Source of the DNA: JBPESN01 sp051710625
GTDB taxonomy: Bacteria > Pseudomonadota > Gammaproteobacteria > Enterobacterales > Enterobacteriaceae
Direction: 5' to 3'
Assembly: GCF_051710625.1 (NCBI RefSeq)
Contig: NZ_JBPESN010000002.1
Span: forward strand, 1-64,000
Length of the DNA stretch: 64,000 bases
Both the position numbers and the translations under genes were made by a program. The notes below the pieces were generated by a model, which made no database searches, was not told the origin of the DNA, and saw nothing but the letters and a program-made list of their open reading frames with translations. Shown here piece after piece: positions 19,003 through 29,828 of this stretch (position 1 is its first letter; each line of letters begins with the position of its first letter).

Positions 19003-19755
19003 ATGCCCCAGGGTAATGTGCTTGGCGCCTATCTCCGCCAGCGACACACCAAACTTGATCCCGCCGCCTTCAGTTTTGACGCCGGCCGCCGGCGTAGGTT
19101 AGGGCTGCGCCGCGAAGAGATAGCGCAGCTCGCCCATATCAGTGCCACCTGGTACACTTGGCTGGAACAAGGGCGCGGCGAAAAACCCTCGGCGGCGGTG
19201 CTAGACAGGCTCGCGTAGGCGTTGCGACTGACGGAAGCGGAGCGTGAACATCTGTTTTTGCTCGGCCTCGGTCACCTGCCTGAGGTGCGCTATCGCGCTT
19301 GCGATGCCATCACGCCGCGCCTGCAGCACGTGCTGGACGTCCTTACCGACAAGCCCGGCCATCGTACGCACCGCCACCTGGGACGTCATCGCCTGAAATC
19401 AGGCCGCCGCCCCGTGGCGTTTACCGATTATGACCAACTGGCCCCCCGCCGCGCGCAATATATTGCGTTTGATGTTTTGTGAACCGCGCTTGCGCACGGT
19501 GCAAGGAGATTGGCAATCCGTGGCCCGTCTGGTAGTGGCCTCATTTCGCCTGGACGCGTCCCGTGCCGGTGCAGATGCCAAAGTAGAGCATCTGGTGGCA
19601 GAATTAAGCCAGTCCAGTCCGGAATTTGCCGCCATGTGGCGCGATGAAGACGTGCAGACAGACGGCAACGGTGTGAAACATTTGCGCCATCCGCAACTGG
19701 GGGCTCTTACCCTGGAGTTTTCCTTTTTTGCGGTGGGTGTACGCCTTGACTCGGC
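19003..19755 (+). pseudogene. XRE-family regulator with MmyB-like domain, broken
   Basis: Transcription regulator divergent from the SDR gene, which it probably controlled. An N-terminal helix-turn-helix is clear: 'LGLRREEIAQLAHISATWYT' followed by 'WLEQGRGEKPSA'. Codon 72 is TAG (19216-19218) where Gln is expected, then 'LRLTEAEREHLFLLGLGHLP' continues in frame. A frameshift near 19360 precedes 'ILRLMFCEPRLRTVQGDWQS' and 'LRHPQLGALTLEFSFFAV' of the C-terminal MmyB-type ligand-binding domain. After about 19755 the match ends and the DNA becomes the tail of the tpsA remnant on the other strand, so its last residues are probably deleted. Confidence 0.85.
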
Positions 19756-19759
19756 TCGT

Positions 19760-22322
19760 TGGCGCCCCCACCCGGTCTGCCGCTTGTGGGGTTCAACGAG
19801 GGCAACAGCAGAACCAGGCCCGGGCCGGAAATAAATCTGCCATCGAGATTGTTAAGCACGGCGCTGCTGACCCGGGTTTCGCCGGCAGCGGCCATAAGAC
19901 CGGACGTGTTGTCTATCTCCCCCGCATTCAGCCATAAATTGCCGCCGCTCAGAATGCCCGCGTTACGGCTGTGCGCGTTGTTTAACCTCTGGCCATGAGC
20001 ATTCAATTGCAGGTGATCCCCCGACTGCAGGCGTCCGCCGGCATTGAGCAGCGCGCCGCTGTTCACGCGGCACTCCCCTGCGGCGCTGATGTGACCCGCC
20101 ACGTTGTTAATGTCACCGGCGTTAAGCGTCAAATTCCCCCCGGACAAAATGTCGGCGTAACTGTTATAGATATTGGTCAACCGCTGGTCGTTGGTATCGA
20201 TATGCAGATCCCCGTCTGTCTGCAGGCAGCAGCCGCTATTGTTAAATTCCCGGCTGTCGATTCGGGCCATTCCCGCGGTCATGATACGACCGGTGGCATT
20301 ATCCACTGCGCCGGTATTGACCAATAACAATGCGCCGGCGTGCACATTCCCCCCCCCCGATTGTCCGCTTCGCCGCTGACGAGCATCTTTATTTCACCCG
20401 TGCCGGGTTGCCACATAATGCCTTTTTGGCGCACTAAATAAATGGCCGTCAGCGAGAGCGATTGCGCGCGGGTAACGCTTTGCGACAGTTCGAGCTGTTC
20501 ACCCGCAGGCGTCATAGCGCCGGCAGACCATAAGATGCCCTGATAGCCGTTAACCGCTCCGCGACCACTGTCATTTTCCCGCTCCCCAGCAACTTTATCG
20601 TACCATCTTGATTGTCCAGTATCTTGGTTTGCAGCGACAAATTGGCGCCGGGGACGATAATCCTTCCTGCACGGTTCTCAAGCCAGGCTGCCTTGATGCG
20701 CGTATCGCCGTTGTTGAGCACCAGCCCTTGATGGTTATTTATCTGCTGGACCTTCAACTGCAGCAGATGCTCCCCGCTGCTGCAGGGGTGCCTAGCCGGT
20801 TGAATATTTCATGCGCCGTCAGCGTTAACGCATTAGCGCTTAACCTGCCGTTGTTGTTAGACAAGAATGTCGCGACGTGCGCGGTAATTTTGCCGCCGCT
20901 TATCTCAGCACCTTCAGTCATGATGGCGCCCCGATTTGCCGATAACATAATATCGGTGCCAGAGGTACGGCTGCCGGCCAGATCCACCTCGCTTCCCCAG
21001 ACCATCAAAGCGCCTGTCGCCTGATTGGCCCCCTGCGCTAGCAATGCTCCTTGGCTGGTCATCATCCAGATTGCCCGGACGGGTCAGTTGGACTTGTGCG
21101 TCACTGCCGGCCACCAGCAGGCTGTCGCCCGTCATGTCGATGCGTTTGGCGGTCAACGTAACGTCGCCCCCGCGCGCACGGTGCCGCTGTTAAAAAGGGT
21201 CCCGGCGGCGGAAAGCACGGCGTTGCTGCGCGTGATGAGGCGGCCTGCATTGATGACTCCCCCTCGCCGGCGAGCGCCAGGGTATCATAACTTTGCAGGC
21301 TGCCGCAGTTCTCCAGTCGCCCGGCGACGCTAAGTCTCAGCTCGCCGGCGCTGGCGCCCCATTTGCCGGCATTGCGTACGCCAACCCCTTGTTCAGTCCC
21401 CACCATGACGATTTTATGCGCATGCATCCCCCCCACAGGGCCGCCGCGTCCAGTGCATAAGCCAGCTTTTCGCTCTGCGCAGCGGCGAAAGTGCCCGTCA
21501 CGTCGCCCGCGAGATTCACTCGATTGCGCCCGCTGACAATGTTAAGCGATTGGCTATGTAATCTGGCGTTGACCGCCACCGCATGGGCAATAAGCCGAGG
21601 CGCATCCGTCGTCGCTGCATGCATTCCCTTACCGGCGATATCGATCCCCCCCCGTAAACGGTAAAACCTTACAGTTGGCCCTCTTCGCTGTGGGGATGAC
21701 CGGTGGTGAGCGTACCGGCACGGACATTGATGAAGCTGCAGCCGCTGCAGCTTATCCCCGCCGAATTGGCGATAATGACGTCGGCGCGCTGGCCTGCCAC
21801 TTCTATGAATCAGTCCAGCAGACTGGGATGCGGTTGGGTAACTTCTTTGATAATCAACGTCGCCTCCCGCGTTAATTGCGGGTTGGCGTCTGCGTGACCG
21901 GCGAGTTCGGTCTGGCTCACCGTTCGCGCGTTATTCAGAATGACGCCACGTGCGTCGACATCGAAATAATGAAATTGATTGTAAGAAATCCCGGTCCGAT
22001 CAGGGGTGCAAATATTGACCAGCGGTAGCGCGTTGGCTGTGGTAAGCACTTCCGGCTGGTGATGAGGGGGAGCGCCGCCATCAGCGATGATACCGCCGTA
22101 GAGCGGCGGCGCTAGCAGCAACCAAGCAAAACCGAGAAATCGTCGGACCGGTGGCCATCGTGGGCTAAGCCGATGGGCGGCTGGGTATGCAGGCCGTTTG
22201 AGAGCAAATCTTGCAGGCGCGGGCCGGTCAGCGTATCGCACCGCTTCAGTCTGTTCATCGATCGGTTGAGCGCGATACGCGCGCGATGCCAACGCGCCCA
22301 GAGGTTCACTCGTTTTTTGCAT
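19760..22322 (-). pseudogene. FHA-like two-partner secretion exoprotein (TpsA), broken and truncated
   Basis: Large secreted adhesin/hemolysin family. The N-terminal part shows the signal region 'RRFLGFAWLLLAPPLYGG' and the TPS secretion domain: 'GISYNQFHYFDVDARGVILN', 'NPQLTREATLIIKEVT', then after a stop 'EVAGQRADVIIANSAGISCS' and 'GCSFINVRAGTLTTG'. Further on come the repeats typical of the beta-helix ('SGGNLTLNAGDINNVAGHIS', 'ILSGGNLWLNAGEIDNTSGL'). Several stops and frame changes coincide with runs of C (10 at about 20349-20358, 7 and 8 near 21428 and 21645). It ends near 19760 at the junction with the XRE gene. Full TpsA proteins are much longer. Confidence 0.9.
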
Positions 22323-22369
22323 AGCGTGTTCCGTCCCGGTTAACTACCCCATTTGCGAGGCGATATATC

Positions 22370-23839
22370 GCTCAATAATGCCAAACCAGGCGAAAGCTTA
22401 GAAAGACCGGCGTCGCGCATGCCGCCGATGTCGAAAGCGGCAAGCCAGCGAAAACGTCATAGCTCAGGTTGGCCCGTGGTAACTGGCCGCGCCCCCACGG
22501 CGGCGCCAGCGAGGCTTACCGGTATCAGCACCGTCACGCATCTCGCCGTAGTCCAAGGACAGATATAAATCTTGCGCCGGCGCTGCGCGCCGCCAGGCCA
22601 GCGTATGATGCAGCATCCACCCGCGTCGGGCGAAAAGCGCTATGCCGGCATCCACGCCGCGCAGCGCCTACTCCCCGTCGGCGGCTAAGGTCTCATTGAC
22701 GGACTGCGACGCGGCGCTGGTCTGATATCGGTAATCGGCAGTGAGGGTAAATGCCTGACGGGCGAAGGCAAACGCGCTGCGAGCGCTGGCGCTCAGCGCC
22801 AGCCTATCCTATCTGGCCCCTCGCCCCCACTCTCTAGCACCGTGGCGGACGTTAGCCCGGCCGTCGGCGCATTTCCTCGTCTTGCCGGCAAACCGGGGCA
22901 TTCTCTGGTCCGCGGCGCCAGCGCTGCCCCAGCGGGTACCCCGCCGATAATTAACGGCCACTTCCAGCGCACCACCAGGGAGGATGCGGCGATGGGTGAT
23001 CCCCAGCCGCCAGGTGTGGGTCCGGTGCGATTGCGGACGCAAAGGCCTCTGATTGAGGCGGGTGTCGCTGTCGCTTACCCACCAATCGCCGGAGACGGTG
23101 GTTTTGGCTTGGCCATCGCGATGTATAAGCCCACTCCATGAACGCTGATGGCCGCTGTAACGGTAATGCCGCCGCTGACAGGCGATCCATTGGTGGGAAC
23201 GATCGTCCCGGGCGCTGAGCCCCAAAAGCCAATACCCGATGGGCACCGAGTAGTGCCCCATGATAGCGCCGGCCTGCAGCCTGTCGCGCAGACCAACCTC
23301 GTGGCTAAGCGTCACTAACAGGCGATCGCTCAGCTCGGCGAGCTTTCCCAGCGCCAGTTGCAGCACGCGGCGATAACGGCCGGCGTGGTGACTGCCCGCA
23401 TTGTCAAACCAGACGCCGCATTGCCAGACGCGAGCCTGATGGCGGTAGATGAGGATGTCGCTTTCTCCCGGCGCCGGCCCCAGGCGCCAGCAGTAGCTGC
23501 CGCACGCGCCCGGGAACAAGGCGTAGCGTTAATATCCCCTGGCGCAGATCTTGTGGCGGCGCCACTACCCGCATTGTCACCCAGCCATGGCGGATGATCC
23601 TGTTTTGCAATCGCGCCATTAATCTCGTGATAGCGCGCTCATCCACACACTAACCGACGACCTCGTCCGCTAGCCGCTGCAGCGGTACCCAGGACGGCAA
23701 GGACATCGCGGCCGGCCGGCCTCACGCGCGCCAGGGTTACACAAGGGGCTTCGCGGAGCCTGGTCATGCTATCATCGGTCCCCACGTCCAACATTAGGTG
23801 GCAGTGGGGATGCGCAGAGGAGCGGCTGGTGTTGCGCAT
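22370..23839 (-). pseudogene. Two-partner secretion transporter (TpsB, ShlB/FhaC family), broken
   Basis: Outer-membrane Omp85-type pore that exports the TpsA protein encoded just downstream. Recognisable parts are the POTRA region 'RLQNRIIRHGWVTMRVVAPP' with 'LRQGILTLRLVPGRV', and barrel strands such as 'HYSVPIGYWLLGLSARDDRS' and 'SDSDTRLNQRPLRPQSHRTH'. The C-terminal strand region ('DAGIALFARRGWMLHHTLAW') is in another frame. Many frameshifts are present and the start is uncertain (about 23839 or downstream). Order tpsB-tpsA on one strand is standard. Both partners are dead. Confidence 0.82.
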
Positions 23840-24186
23840 GCGCTTCTGACGGGAAATAACGTGAGGGGCCGCGCGGGGGATGAAGCCTGGATATCGTACG
23901 AGGTTATGGCGGCCAATTTAACCCGCCAATGTAGCGGCATGACCCTTTTCTGCTTTCCTTGCATAACTTATCTCCCTTTCGTTCACGCGCCAAGCCGCGC
24001 GCGGCGGACGCGGCTTGGCGCGTTGCTTGATGCCTTAGGTCAGGGGAAAATCAGGGCCTGGGAGAAAGTTTCATTACAGTGTCAAAAAATACTTGACATG
24101 TCAAGTAAAAATATTGTGTCGAACGCCAAGGACAGCAAACCCGTCGAGACAAGTTTGCGTGAAATTGGGAACTGCCGGCGAAAGAA
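23840..24186. other. Gene-free stretch between tpsB and the 28-residue ORF
   Basis: I see no credible gene. A near-palindrome CGCGCCAAGCCGCGC...GCGCGGACGCGGCTTGGCGCG (about 23988-24020) forms a strong GC-rich hairpin without a T-run. Confidence 0.5.
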
Positions 24187-24273
24187 TTAGAGCATCGCGC
24201 TGATGACCGCAACCCAGAAAGCCATACTAACTAGTATGATACTTGGCAGCGTCCATTTGTAGAAGCCTTCCAT
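24187..24273 (-). CDS. 28-residue predicted membrane protein
   Basis: An ATG at 24273, with GAGG six bases upstream, opens a 28-codon frame: 'MEGFYKWTLPSIILVSMAFW' then 'VAVISAML' and TAA. Residues about 9-27 form one hydrophobic helix with a short polar N-terminus, typical of enteric small membrane proteins. The location, just before yniA, is where E. coli carries the small membrane gene yniD, but the sequence does not resemble YniD as I remember it, so I give no symbol. It is undamaged while all its neighbours are broken. Function unknown. Confidence 0.6.
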   Translation of the reverse strand: MEGFYKWTLPSIILVSMAFWVAVISAML

Positions 24274-24353
24274 AATTACCTCACATTAGATTTGCATTTT
24301 TAAGAAAAATCTTACACCTATTTCACTTCAAAGAATAGGGTCTAGATCTCCAT

Positions 24354-25142
24354 TTGCCTTTCTCTTCGTTGGTGACTTCTAACCTGCATCACATTTTTGT
24401 CAAAAGCGACGCTCACGAACTCCTGCAAAAGTTTGCCGATGAGGCGGATCAGCTCGCGCTACTGGCGCGCAGTAACACCGTTCACGTGCCGCAGGTCTAT
24501 GGCGTCGGCAGCGCCCGGGATCAGAGCTTCCTGCTGCTGGAACATTTACCGCCCCGCCCGTTTGATGCCCACGGCGCCTGGCGTTTCGGGCAACAGCTGG
24601 CCCGTTTGCACCAATGGAGCGAACAACCGCAATTTGGGCTGGATTTTGACAACGATCTTTCCACGCTGCTGTAACCCAACGCCTGGCAGCGCCGCTGGTC
24701 GCGTTTTTTTGCCGAACAGCGCATCCGGTTGGCAATTGCAGTTGGCGGCGGAAAAGGGCTGGTGTTTGGCGATATTGACACGCTAATCGACCGGGTCGAA
24801 CAGCGGCTGCACGATCATCAGCCCCAACCTTTCTTGCTCCATGGCGACCTCTGGCCGGATAACTGCGCCAATAGCGATCAGGGCGGTTTTCTTTTTGATC
24901 CCGCCAGCTACTGGGGCGATCGTGAATGTGATTTGGCCACGCTGCCGTTATTTAGCCAGATGCCGCCGCAGATTTACGACGATTATCAAAGCGTGTGGCC
25001 GCTGGATAAAGGCTTCGTGCGTCGCCAACCGGTTTATCAACTTTATTACCGCTTGAAAGACGCCATTTTATTCGGTGGCGAGCATATCCCGAGGGCGGCA
25101 GCGGCGCTCGACAGCGTGCTCGTCCCCGGCGCCGGCGATTAA
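24354..25142 (+). pseudogene. yniA: Fructosamine/ketosamine kinase family protein YniA, broken
   Basis: Phosphotransferase-fold kinase that phosphorylates protein-bound ketosamines. Recognisable from 'FVKSDAHELLQKFADEADQL' through 'LPPRPFDAHGAWRFGQQLAR' and 'LHQWSEQPQFGLDFDN'; a TAA at 24672-24674 then interrupts. After a frameshift near 24730, 'FLLHGDLWPDNCANSDQGG' (catalytic HGDLWxxN) and 'FDPASYWGDRECDLATLPLF' (metal Asp) follow to the end. The first ~40 residues, including the nucleotide-binding start, are not recognisable. It overlaps the convergent yniB end by four bases. Inactive. Confidence 0.9.
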
Positions 25143-25686
25143 AGCATGCCGAGGAGTTTAAAGGCGAAATAACCCACTACTACAATAATCACTGGCAAAA
25201 TGTACAGCGGGAAAATCTGCAGAAAAATAGTATGCCGCGGCATAACAATGCGCTGTTCAAGCTGGGGGGGCTGATGCCGCTGTCGCCCCGGGCCTGCTCC
25301 AGCACCATCTGATCTTCGACACCTTCGTGAATATGTTTTACCTGCCGCGACATACGCGCACCGGACGTCTGCAGCGCCAGGCCAATAAAAACCAATATAC
25401 AAATCCCCCAAAACACTATATTGGGACTGGCAAAAAGACCGCGGCTGAAATCCGGCTGCGGCGAATTATGCCAAAAGGCATTCAGAAATAGCGTATTAAA
25501 GTGCATCATATCGATAATGACATGAAAAAAGTCGCTTACGACCGCATTGATGCCTTGATTAGGACTGCTATGTTGCTCAATGAATTTCAACACCGAAATA
25601 AAGGCCGAAATCACTGCCGGTATAAAGATTACCCACCCGGCAATCCGCTTAATCACCGCTAGGCGGCCGGCTTGCTGATACGTCAT
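25139..25686 (-). pseudogene. yniB: Inner-membrane protein YniB, frameshifted at a poly-C tract
   Basis: Conserved enteric membrane protein of unknown role, about 178 residues. The frame from 25686 matches 'MTYQQAGRLAVIKRIAGWVI', 'GINAVVSDFFHVIIDMMHFN', 'VEDQMVLEQARGDSGIS', and then breaks at a run of seven C (plus strand GGGGGGG at about 25264-25270). In the next frame the true C-terminus follows: 'IVMPRHTIFLQIFPLYILPV' and 'VVGYFAFKLLGML' to 25139. The single frameshift is the only visible defect, so inactivation may be recent. Membrane segments lie at about 15-35, 90-110 and the C-terminus. Confidence 0.92.
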
Positions 25687-25850
25687 GTGCTCCCCTTGAT
25701 AAAACGACGCAGCTCCGATTTGCTTAAGTTTATCTATAATTTAATTTTTTTGCTTTACTGTTTTCTTAAAAAGCCTTTTATACCGCCGCAATGCCGCGCC
25801 TGCGTGTAGTGACACGCCCGCTTATCGTTAGCCACAGGAAACGTTTTGTT

Positions 25851-26505
25851 ATGGCAACGCCCCCCAAACAGCACGCCGTGATCTTTGACATAAATGGACT
25901 GATTATTGACTCCGAGCCTTTGTGGCATCAGGCGGAGCTGATGGTCTTCGCCGAATTAGGCAAAGCGAGCAGCATCGCCGCCACTCTGCCCGATACGTTG
26001 GGATCACGGATTAATGAGGTTGGGTATCAGGCATCCCCCTAGCAGGGCCCGTCGCGGCGAGAGATCAGCGAGCGCATCACTGACTGAGCGCTGGGGAAGA
26101 TAGAGCAGCAGCGGCCGCTGCTGCCCGGCGTAGAGCAGGCGCTGGCAGCGGACTGCGGATTAAAAATCGGTCTGGCTTCGGCCTCGCCGCGCTTCATGCT
26201 GGAACGGGTATTGGAGATGTTCTCGCTGCGTCCGTATTTCCAAGTCATTGTCTCGGCAGAACATATTCCCTACAGCAAACCGCATCCGGAAGTGTATTTA
26301 CAGGCCGCCGCCGAACTGGACGTTGCGCCGATGCGGTGCTCTACCCATGGAAGGTTCCTTCCATGGCATGATTGCGACCCGGGCGCCGCGCATGCGCTTG
26401 ATTGTCGCGCCGTAAGCCAGCCTGCGCGACGACCCGCGCTGGCGTCTGGCCCAGAGGTGCAGCTCCCGTCGCTGCTGGCTCTGGAGGCAACTTATATTCT
26501 GCAAA
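25851..26505 (+). pseudogene. hxpB: HAD-family hexitol/2-deoxyglucose phosphatase HxpB (YniC), broken
   Basis: Sugar phosphatase of the haloacid dehalogenase superfamily. It starts 'MATPPKQHAVIFDINGLIID'; the catalytic motif reads DINGL, so the second Asp of DxDG has become Asn. 'PDTLGSRINEV' follows, then TAG at 26039-26041 and TGA about 13 codons later. After a frame change come 'IGLASASPRFMLERVLEMFS' and 'IPYSKPHPEVYLQAAAELDV', then another break. Its end abuts the convergent kdgF. Clearly inactive by several independent lesions. Confidence 0.9.
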
Positions 26506-26510
26506 GGCCG

Positions 26511-26842
26511 TCAGGACAGAAAATCGTCGCGCTTGGGACTAAAGGTATCGATAAAGACGCTGTTGTCTTCCAGCGCGACGACCCCGTGAAGCTGTTCTTT
26601 TACCGCCGGTAGGCATAGCCGACCCCGAGAGTGCACGTTTCGCCGTCGATGGTGACTCCAAAACGGCCCGCCGCTACATAGGCAATCTGATCGTGAATTT
26701 CATGCTTATGCGGCGTGCCTACCGCGCATTTGGCGAAATGCACGCAGACCATCTTCAGCTCATCACTGAAGGTCATCACCTTGCGTTTAACGCCCCGCCC
26801 AGAGCTCCCCAAGGCGTTTCATTATCCAGAAAAAGTTTTCAT
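26511..26842 (-). pseudogene. kdgF: KdgF-like cupin, uronate linearisation, frameshifted
   Basis: KdgF converts 4,5-unsaturated uronates to linear ketones during pectin and alginate breakdown. The cupin core is clear: 'GVKRKVMTFSDELKMVCVHF', 'GTPHKHEIHDQIAYVAAGRF' with the HxH metal ligands. A frameshift at 'GVGYAYRR' precedes the natural C-terminus 'HGVVALEDNSVFIDTFSPKR' ending at 26511. Another frameshift sits in the T-run after the start ('FFLDNETPWGAL' is the expected N-terminus). About 110 residues, normal length. It is next to kduI and kduD, as in Dickeya-type pectin degraders. Confidence 0.85.
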
Positions 26843-27120
26843 CAAGCTCCTCATCATTATTCTGTTACGTCACGCCCGATACAGAGAGTAGTCGGTCCAG
26901 TGTAAACCGAACGCGGCGCGTTCCCTAACCGATTTGCCAGATCCATGACCGCCATCATAAAAATAAAACATTATTTTAATATTATTGAATTGGCGTGCCG
27001 TCAGTTTTATGATGATGTTACACCCGTGGCAGAGAAAACTAACGGCGAGTCGCGCCGATGGTTCTGTCTGCGGCCGCGCTCACCGGGCTAATGCCCGCAG
27101 ATTGCTATGAGCGGCTTACC

Positions 27121-27957
27121 ATGCAGGTTCGTCAAAGTATTTACAGCGACCATGCCAAATAGCTTGACACCGAAGGGCTGCGCCGCGAATTCCTTATTGA
27201 GCGGATTTTCACCGACGATCAATACACCATGACCTATAGCCATATTGGCCGCATCATCGTCGGCGGCATCAAGCCGGTGACGCAGGCGGTGACCATCGGC
27301 GATGAGGTTGGCATACAGTTGGGCGTCAGTTATTTCCTTGAGCGGCGCGGATTGGGGATTATTAATATCGGCGGTCCCGGTGTCATCAATGTCGACGGCA
27401 CACGCTATGAAATAGGCCATCAAGAAGCACTGTATATCGGCCAGGGCGCGCGCCATCTCCACTTCGAGAGCCACAGCGCCGACCAGCCCGCGTTGTGTTA
27501 TTACAACAGCGCGCCGGCGCATACCGCCTACCCCAACCGTAAAATCACGCTGGCCGAGGCGACGTCGCAAACGATAGGTGACAACGTCACTAGCAATCGC
27601 CACATTATCCATAAGGTTATCGTGCCGGATGTCCTTCCCACCTGCCAGCTTAGGATGGGATTAACCCAACTGGCGGGAGGCAATCTATGGAATACCATGC
27701 CCTGTCATATCCATGAACGGCGGATGGAAGCGTACTTCTATTTCAATATGGACCCCGAAACGGCCGTTTTCCACATGATGGGCCAACCGCAGGAAACGCG
27801 CCACCTGGTGGTGCGGAATCAGCAGGCGGTCATCTCCCCCAGCTGGTCTATCCATGCCGGCGTCGGCACCAAAAATTACACCTTTATTTGGGAAATGGTC
27901 GGCGAAAACCAAGTGTTTGACGATATGGACCATCTGCGCGTCAGCGAATTACGCTAA
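27121..27957 (+). pseudogene. kduI: 4-deoxy-L-threo-5-hexulose uronate isomerase with one amber codon
   Basis: KduI isomerises 5-keto-4-deoxyuronate to 3-deoxy-D-glycero-2,5-hexodiulosonate, a step in uronate catabolism. From ATG 27121 the frame reads 'MQVRQSIYSDHAK', then TAG at codon 14 (27160-27162) where Gln is expected, then runs 264 codons with no other defect. Metal-binding features are intact: 'CHIHERRMEAYFYF' and 'SWSIHAGVGTKNYTFIWEMV'. An internal ATG at 27229 could start a protein lacking 36 residues but has no good ribosome site. This is the least decayed gene of the kdgF-kduI-kduD group. Confidence 0.92.
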
Positions 27958-28033
27958 TTACCCTGCGGCCGGGCCGGCTGCAGCGACATTAACACCGGCG
28001 GCCGCCTCCGGCCGTCAACATTAAGGTGGCATT

Positions 28034-28807
28034 ATGATTCTGGAGAGCTCTTTGCATTAGAGGGGAAAGTCGCGGTCATTACCGCGGGTGTGATACCGGA
28101 CTCGGCCAAGGTATGGCTATCGGGTTGGCGGAGGCGGGCTGTGACATCGTCGGCGTCAATATCGTGGAGCCGGACGACACCGCGCGGCAGGTAGAGACGC
28201 GCGGCCGCCGTTTTCTGTCGATTAAGGTCGATTTAAGCGATACCGCGGTGACCCCCGCGGTTATCGCCCAGGCGGTGGCGGCATTTGGTCATGTAGATAT
28301 TCTGGCCAATAACGCCGGTATTATTCGCCGCCAGGATGCTATCGAGTTCAGCGAGAAGAACTGGGATGATGTGATGGATCTCAATATCAAGTCGCTATTC
28401 TTTATTGCTCAGACGGCGGCCCGTCAATTTATTCAACAGGGCCGCGGCGGGAAAATTATCAATATCGCCTCGATGCTTTCCTATCAATGCGGGATTCGCG
28501 TTCCCTCTTACTACCGCCTCAAAAAGTACCATGATGGGCGTAATAACGCGTCTGATGGCCAACGAATGGGCGCAGCATGGCATTAATGTTAACGCGATGG
28601 CGCCGGGGTAAGTATGGCGACCAATAAATACCCAGCAACTGCACGAGGATGCGGCACGAAGCCAGGCGATCCTCGAGCGCATACCCGCGGGTCGCTGGGG
28701 GTTGCCCGCCGATTTGATGGGGCCGGCGGTCTTCCTGGCCTTGGCGGCGTCGGATTATGTTAACGTCTACACCCTTGGCGGTAGACGGCGGCGGGCGGGC
28801 GAGCTAA
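28034..28807 (+). pseudogene. kduD: 2-dehydro-3-deoxy-D-gluconate 5-dehydrogenase, frameshifted
   Basis: KduD is an SDR enzyme that follows KduI in uronate breakdown. It starts at 28034 after AAGGTGG. The first codons, 'MILESSLH', run into a stop, and the nucleotide loop 'CDTGLGQGMAIGLAEAGCDI' is in another frame. 'ILANNAGIIRRQDAIEFSEK' and 'KIINIASMLSYQCGIRVPSY' follow. The catalytic YxxxK is broken by a frame change ('TASKSTMMGVITRLMANEWA' in the next frame). The tail 'ERIPAGRWGLPADLMGPAVF' leads to the TAA at 28805. Normal length, at least three lesions. Confidence 0.9.
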
Positions 28808-28900
28808 CGGGCAGAAAAAAGTTACAAGGTAACCTATTCCTGACGGCACGGGATTGCTCTATGCTGGACAAATGACCAGCCATTTTGCCCCGTGCCGCCT

Positions 28901-29505
28901 ATGACCGCCGAAGGGCATTTCATTTTTGCCTTGGTTAGCACCATTTTGGCCAAAAAAATGGCCCTCAGACCCGCCGCTTGCCGAGGGCGACTGGTGGCAT
29001 ATTGTCGCCGCCGGCTTGCTTACCTGTCTGCTGCCGGATATCGATCACCCCAAATCGGTACTGGGGCAGCGGTTAACCTGGCTGTCCGTCCCTATCGCCC
29101 GTCTTTGCGGCCATCGCGGCTTCACCCACAGCCTGCTGACGATCATAACCGGTATCCTGCTATTTACCCTGCGTTTTCCGCCGCAAAGCATCATCCCGCT
29201 TGATGTGTTTCACGCCATGATAATCGGTCATTTAAGCCATATCGCCGCCGACATACTGACACCCGCCGGTGTGCCGCTGCTGTGGCCCTTGTCGCTGGCG
29301 CTTCCGCGTGCCGCTTTTGCGCCCCGCAAAGGACAATCAGCTGGAGCGTTTGGTATGTATCGCAGCGTTGATTTTCGCGCTACAGCATCCGGCCGGCACG
29401 CCGCTGGTACGCCATCTGGCCGTCCCCGAGTCCGTTCAGTCGCTATGGCAGCGGGTTGCGCGCCAGCCTGTTGCCTGCCCCCTGACACCGGGCGCAGGCC
29501 CTTTT
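28901..29505 (+). pseudogene. ydjM: Inner-membrane protein YdjM (DUF457), frameshifted
   Basis: YdjM is a membrane-bound metal-dependent hydrolase-like protein (LexA-regulated in E. coli). It starts 'MTAEGHFIFALVSTILAKKM' and then shifts frame: 'WWHIVAAGLLTCLLPDIDHP' (conserved DIDHP), 'ARLCGHRGFTHSLLTIITGI' (HRGxTHS) and 'GHLSHIAADILTPAGVPLLW' are all present. Another shift at 'PLLWP' separates 'CRWRFRVPLLRPAKDNQLER'. The natural C-terminus is not clear, so the end is approximate. Position between hxpB and katE agrees with E. coli gene order. Confidence 0.88.
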
Positions 29506-29828
29506 AACGGCGCTGGTTATCGTAACGATAGAGAAAGCGCTAGTTGGCCCTTAAGCCCGGACCCGGTGCGGACGGGTGCGGCTATTTCCTCTTGGTTCAC
29601 CCCGTTATCAGCGCGCTGGGCGAAGGTCTTTAACCCGTCGGCCGCCCTCGTTTTTCGCGCTAACCCACGGTTTCTACTGAATAACAGGGTTTAGAGCCGA
29701 CAAAAGCCCACGCCATTGTTCTTACAACGGCTAGGGAAATCTGTTCTATAGTTGATCCAACCGATCCCAAAAGGCCGTGGTAAACCGCTACTTACCCGGT
29801 TGTAAATAGTGAGAAGAGCAACTAAGCC
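29506..29828. other. Gene-free stretch between ydjM and katE
   Basis: In E. coli this interval holds ydjN, ydjO and cedA. I see no trace of them. The final part should contain the former katE promoter. Confidence 0.5.
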
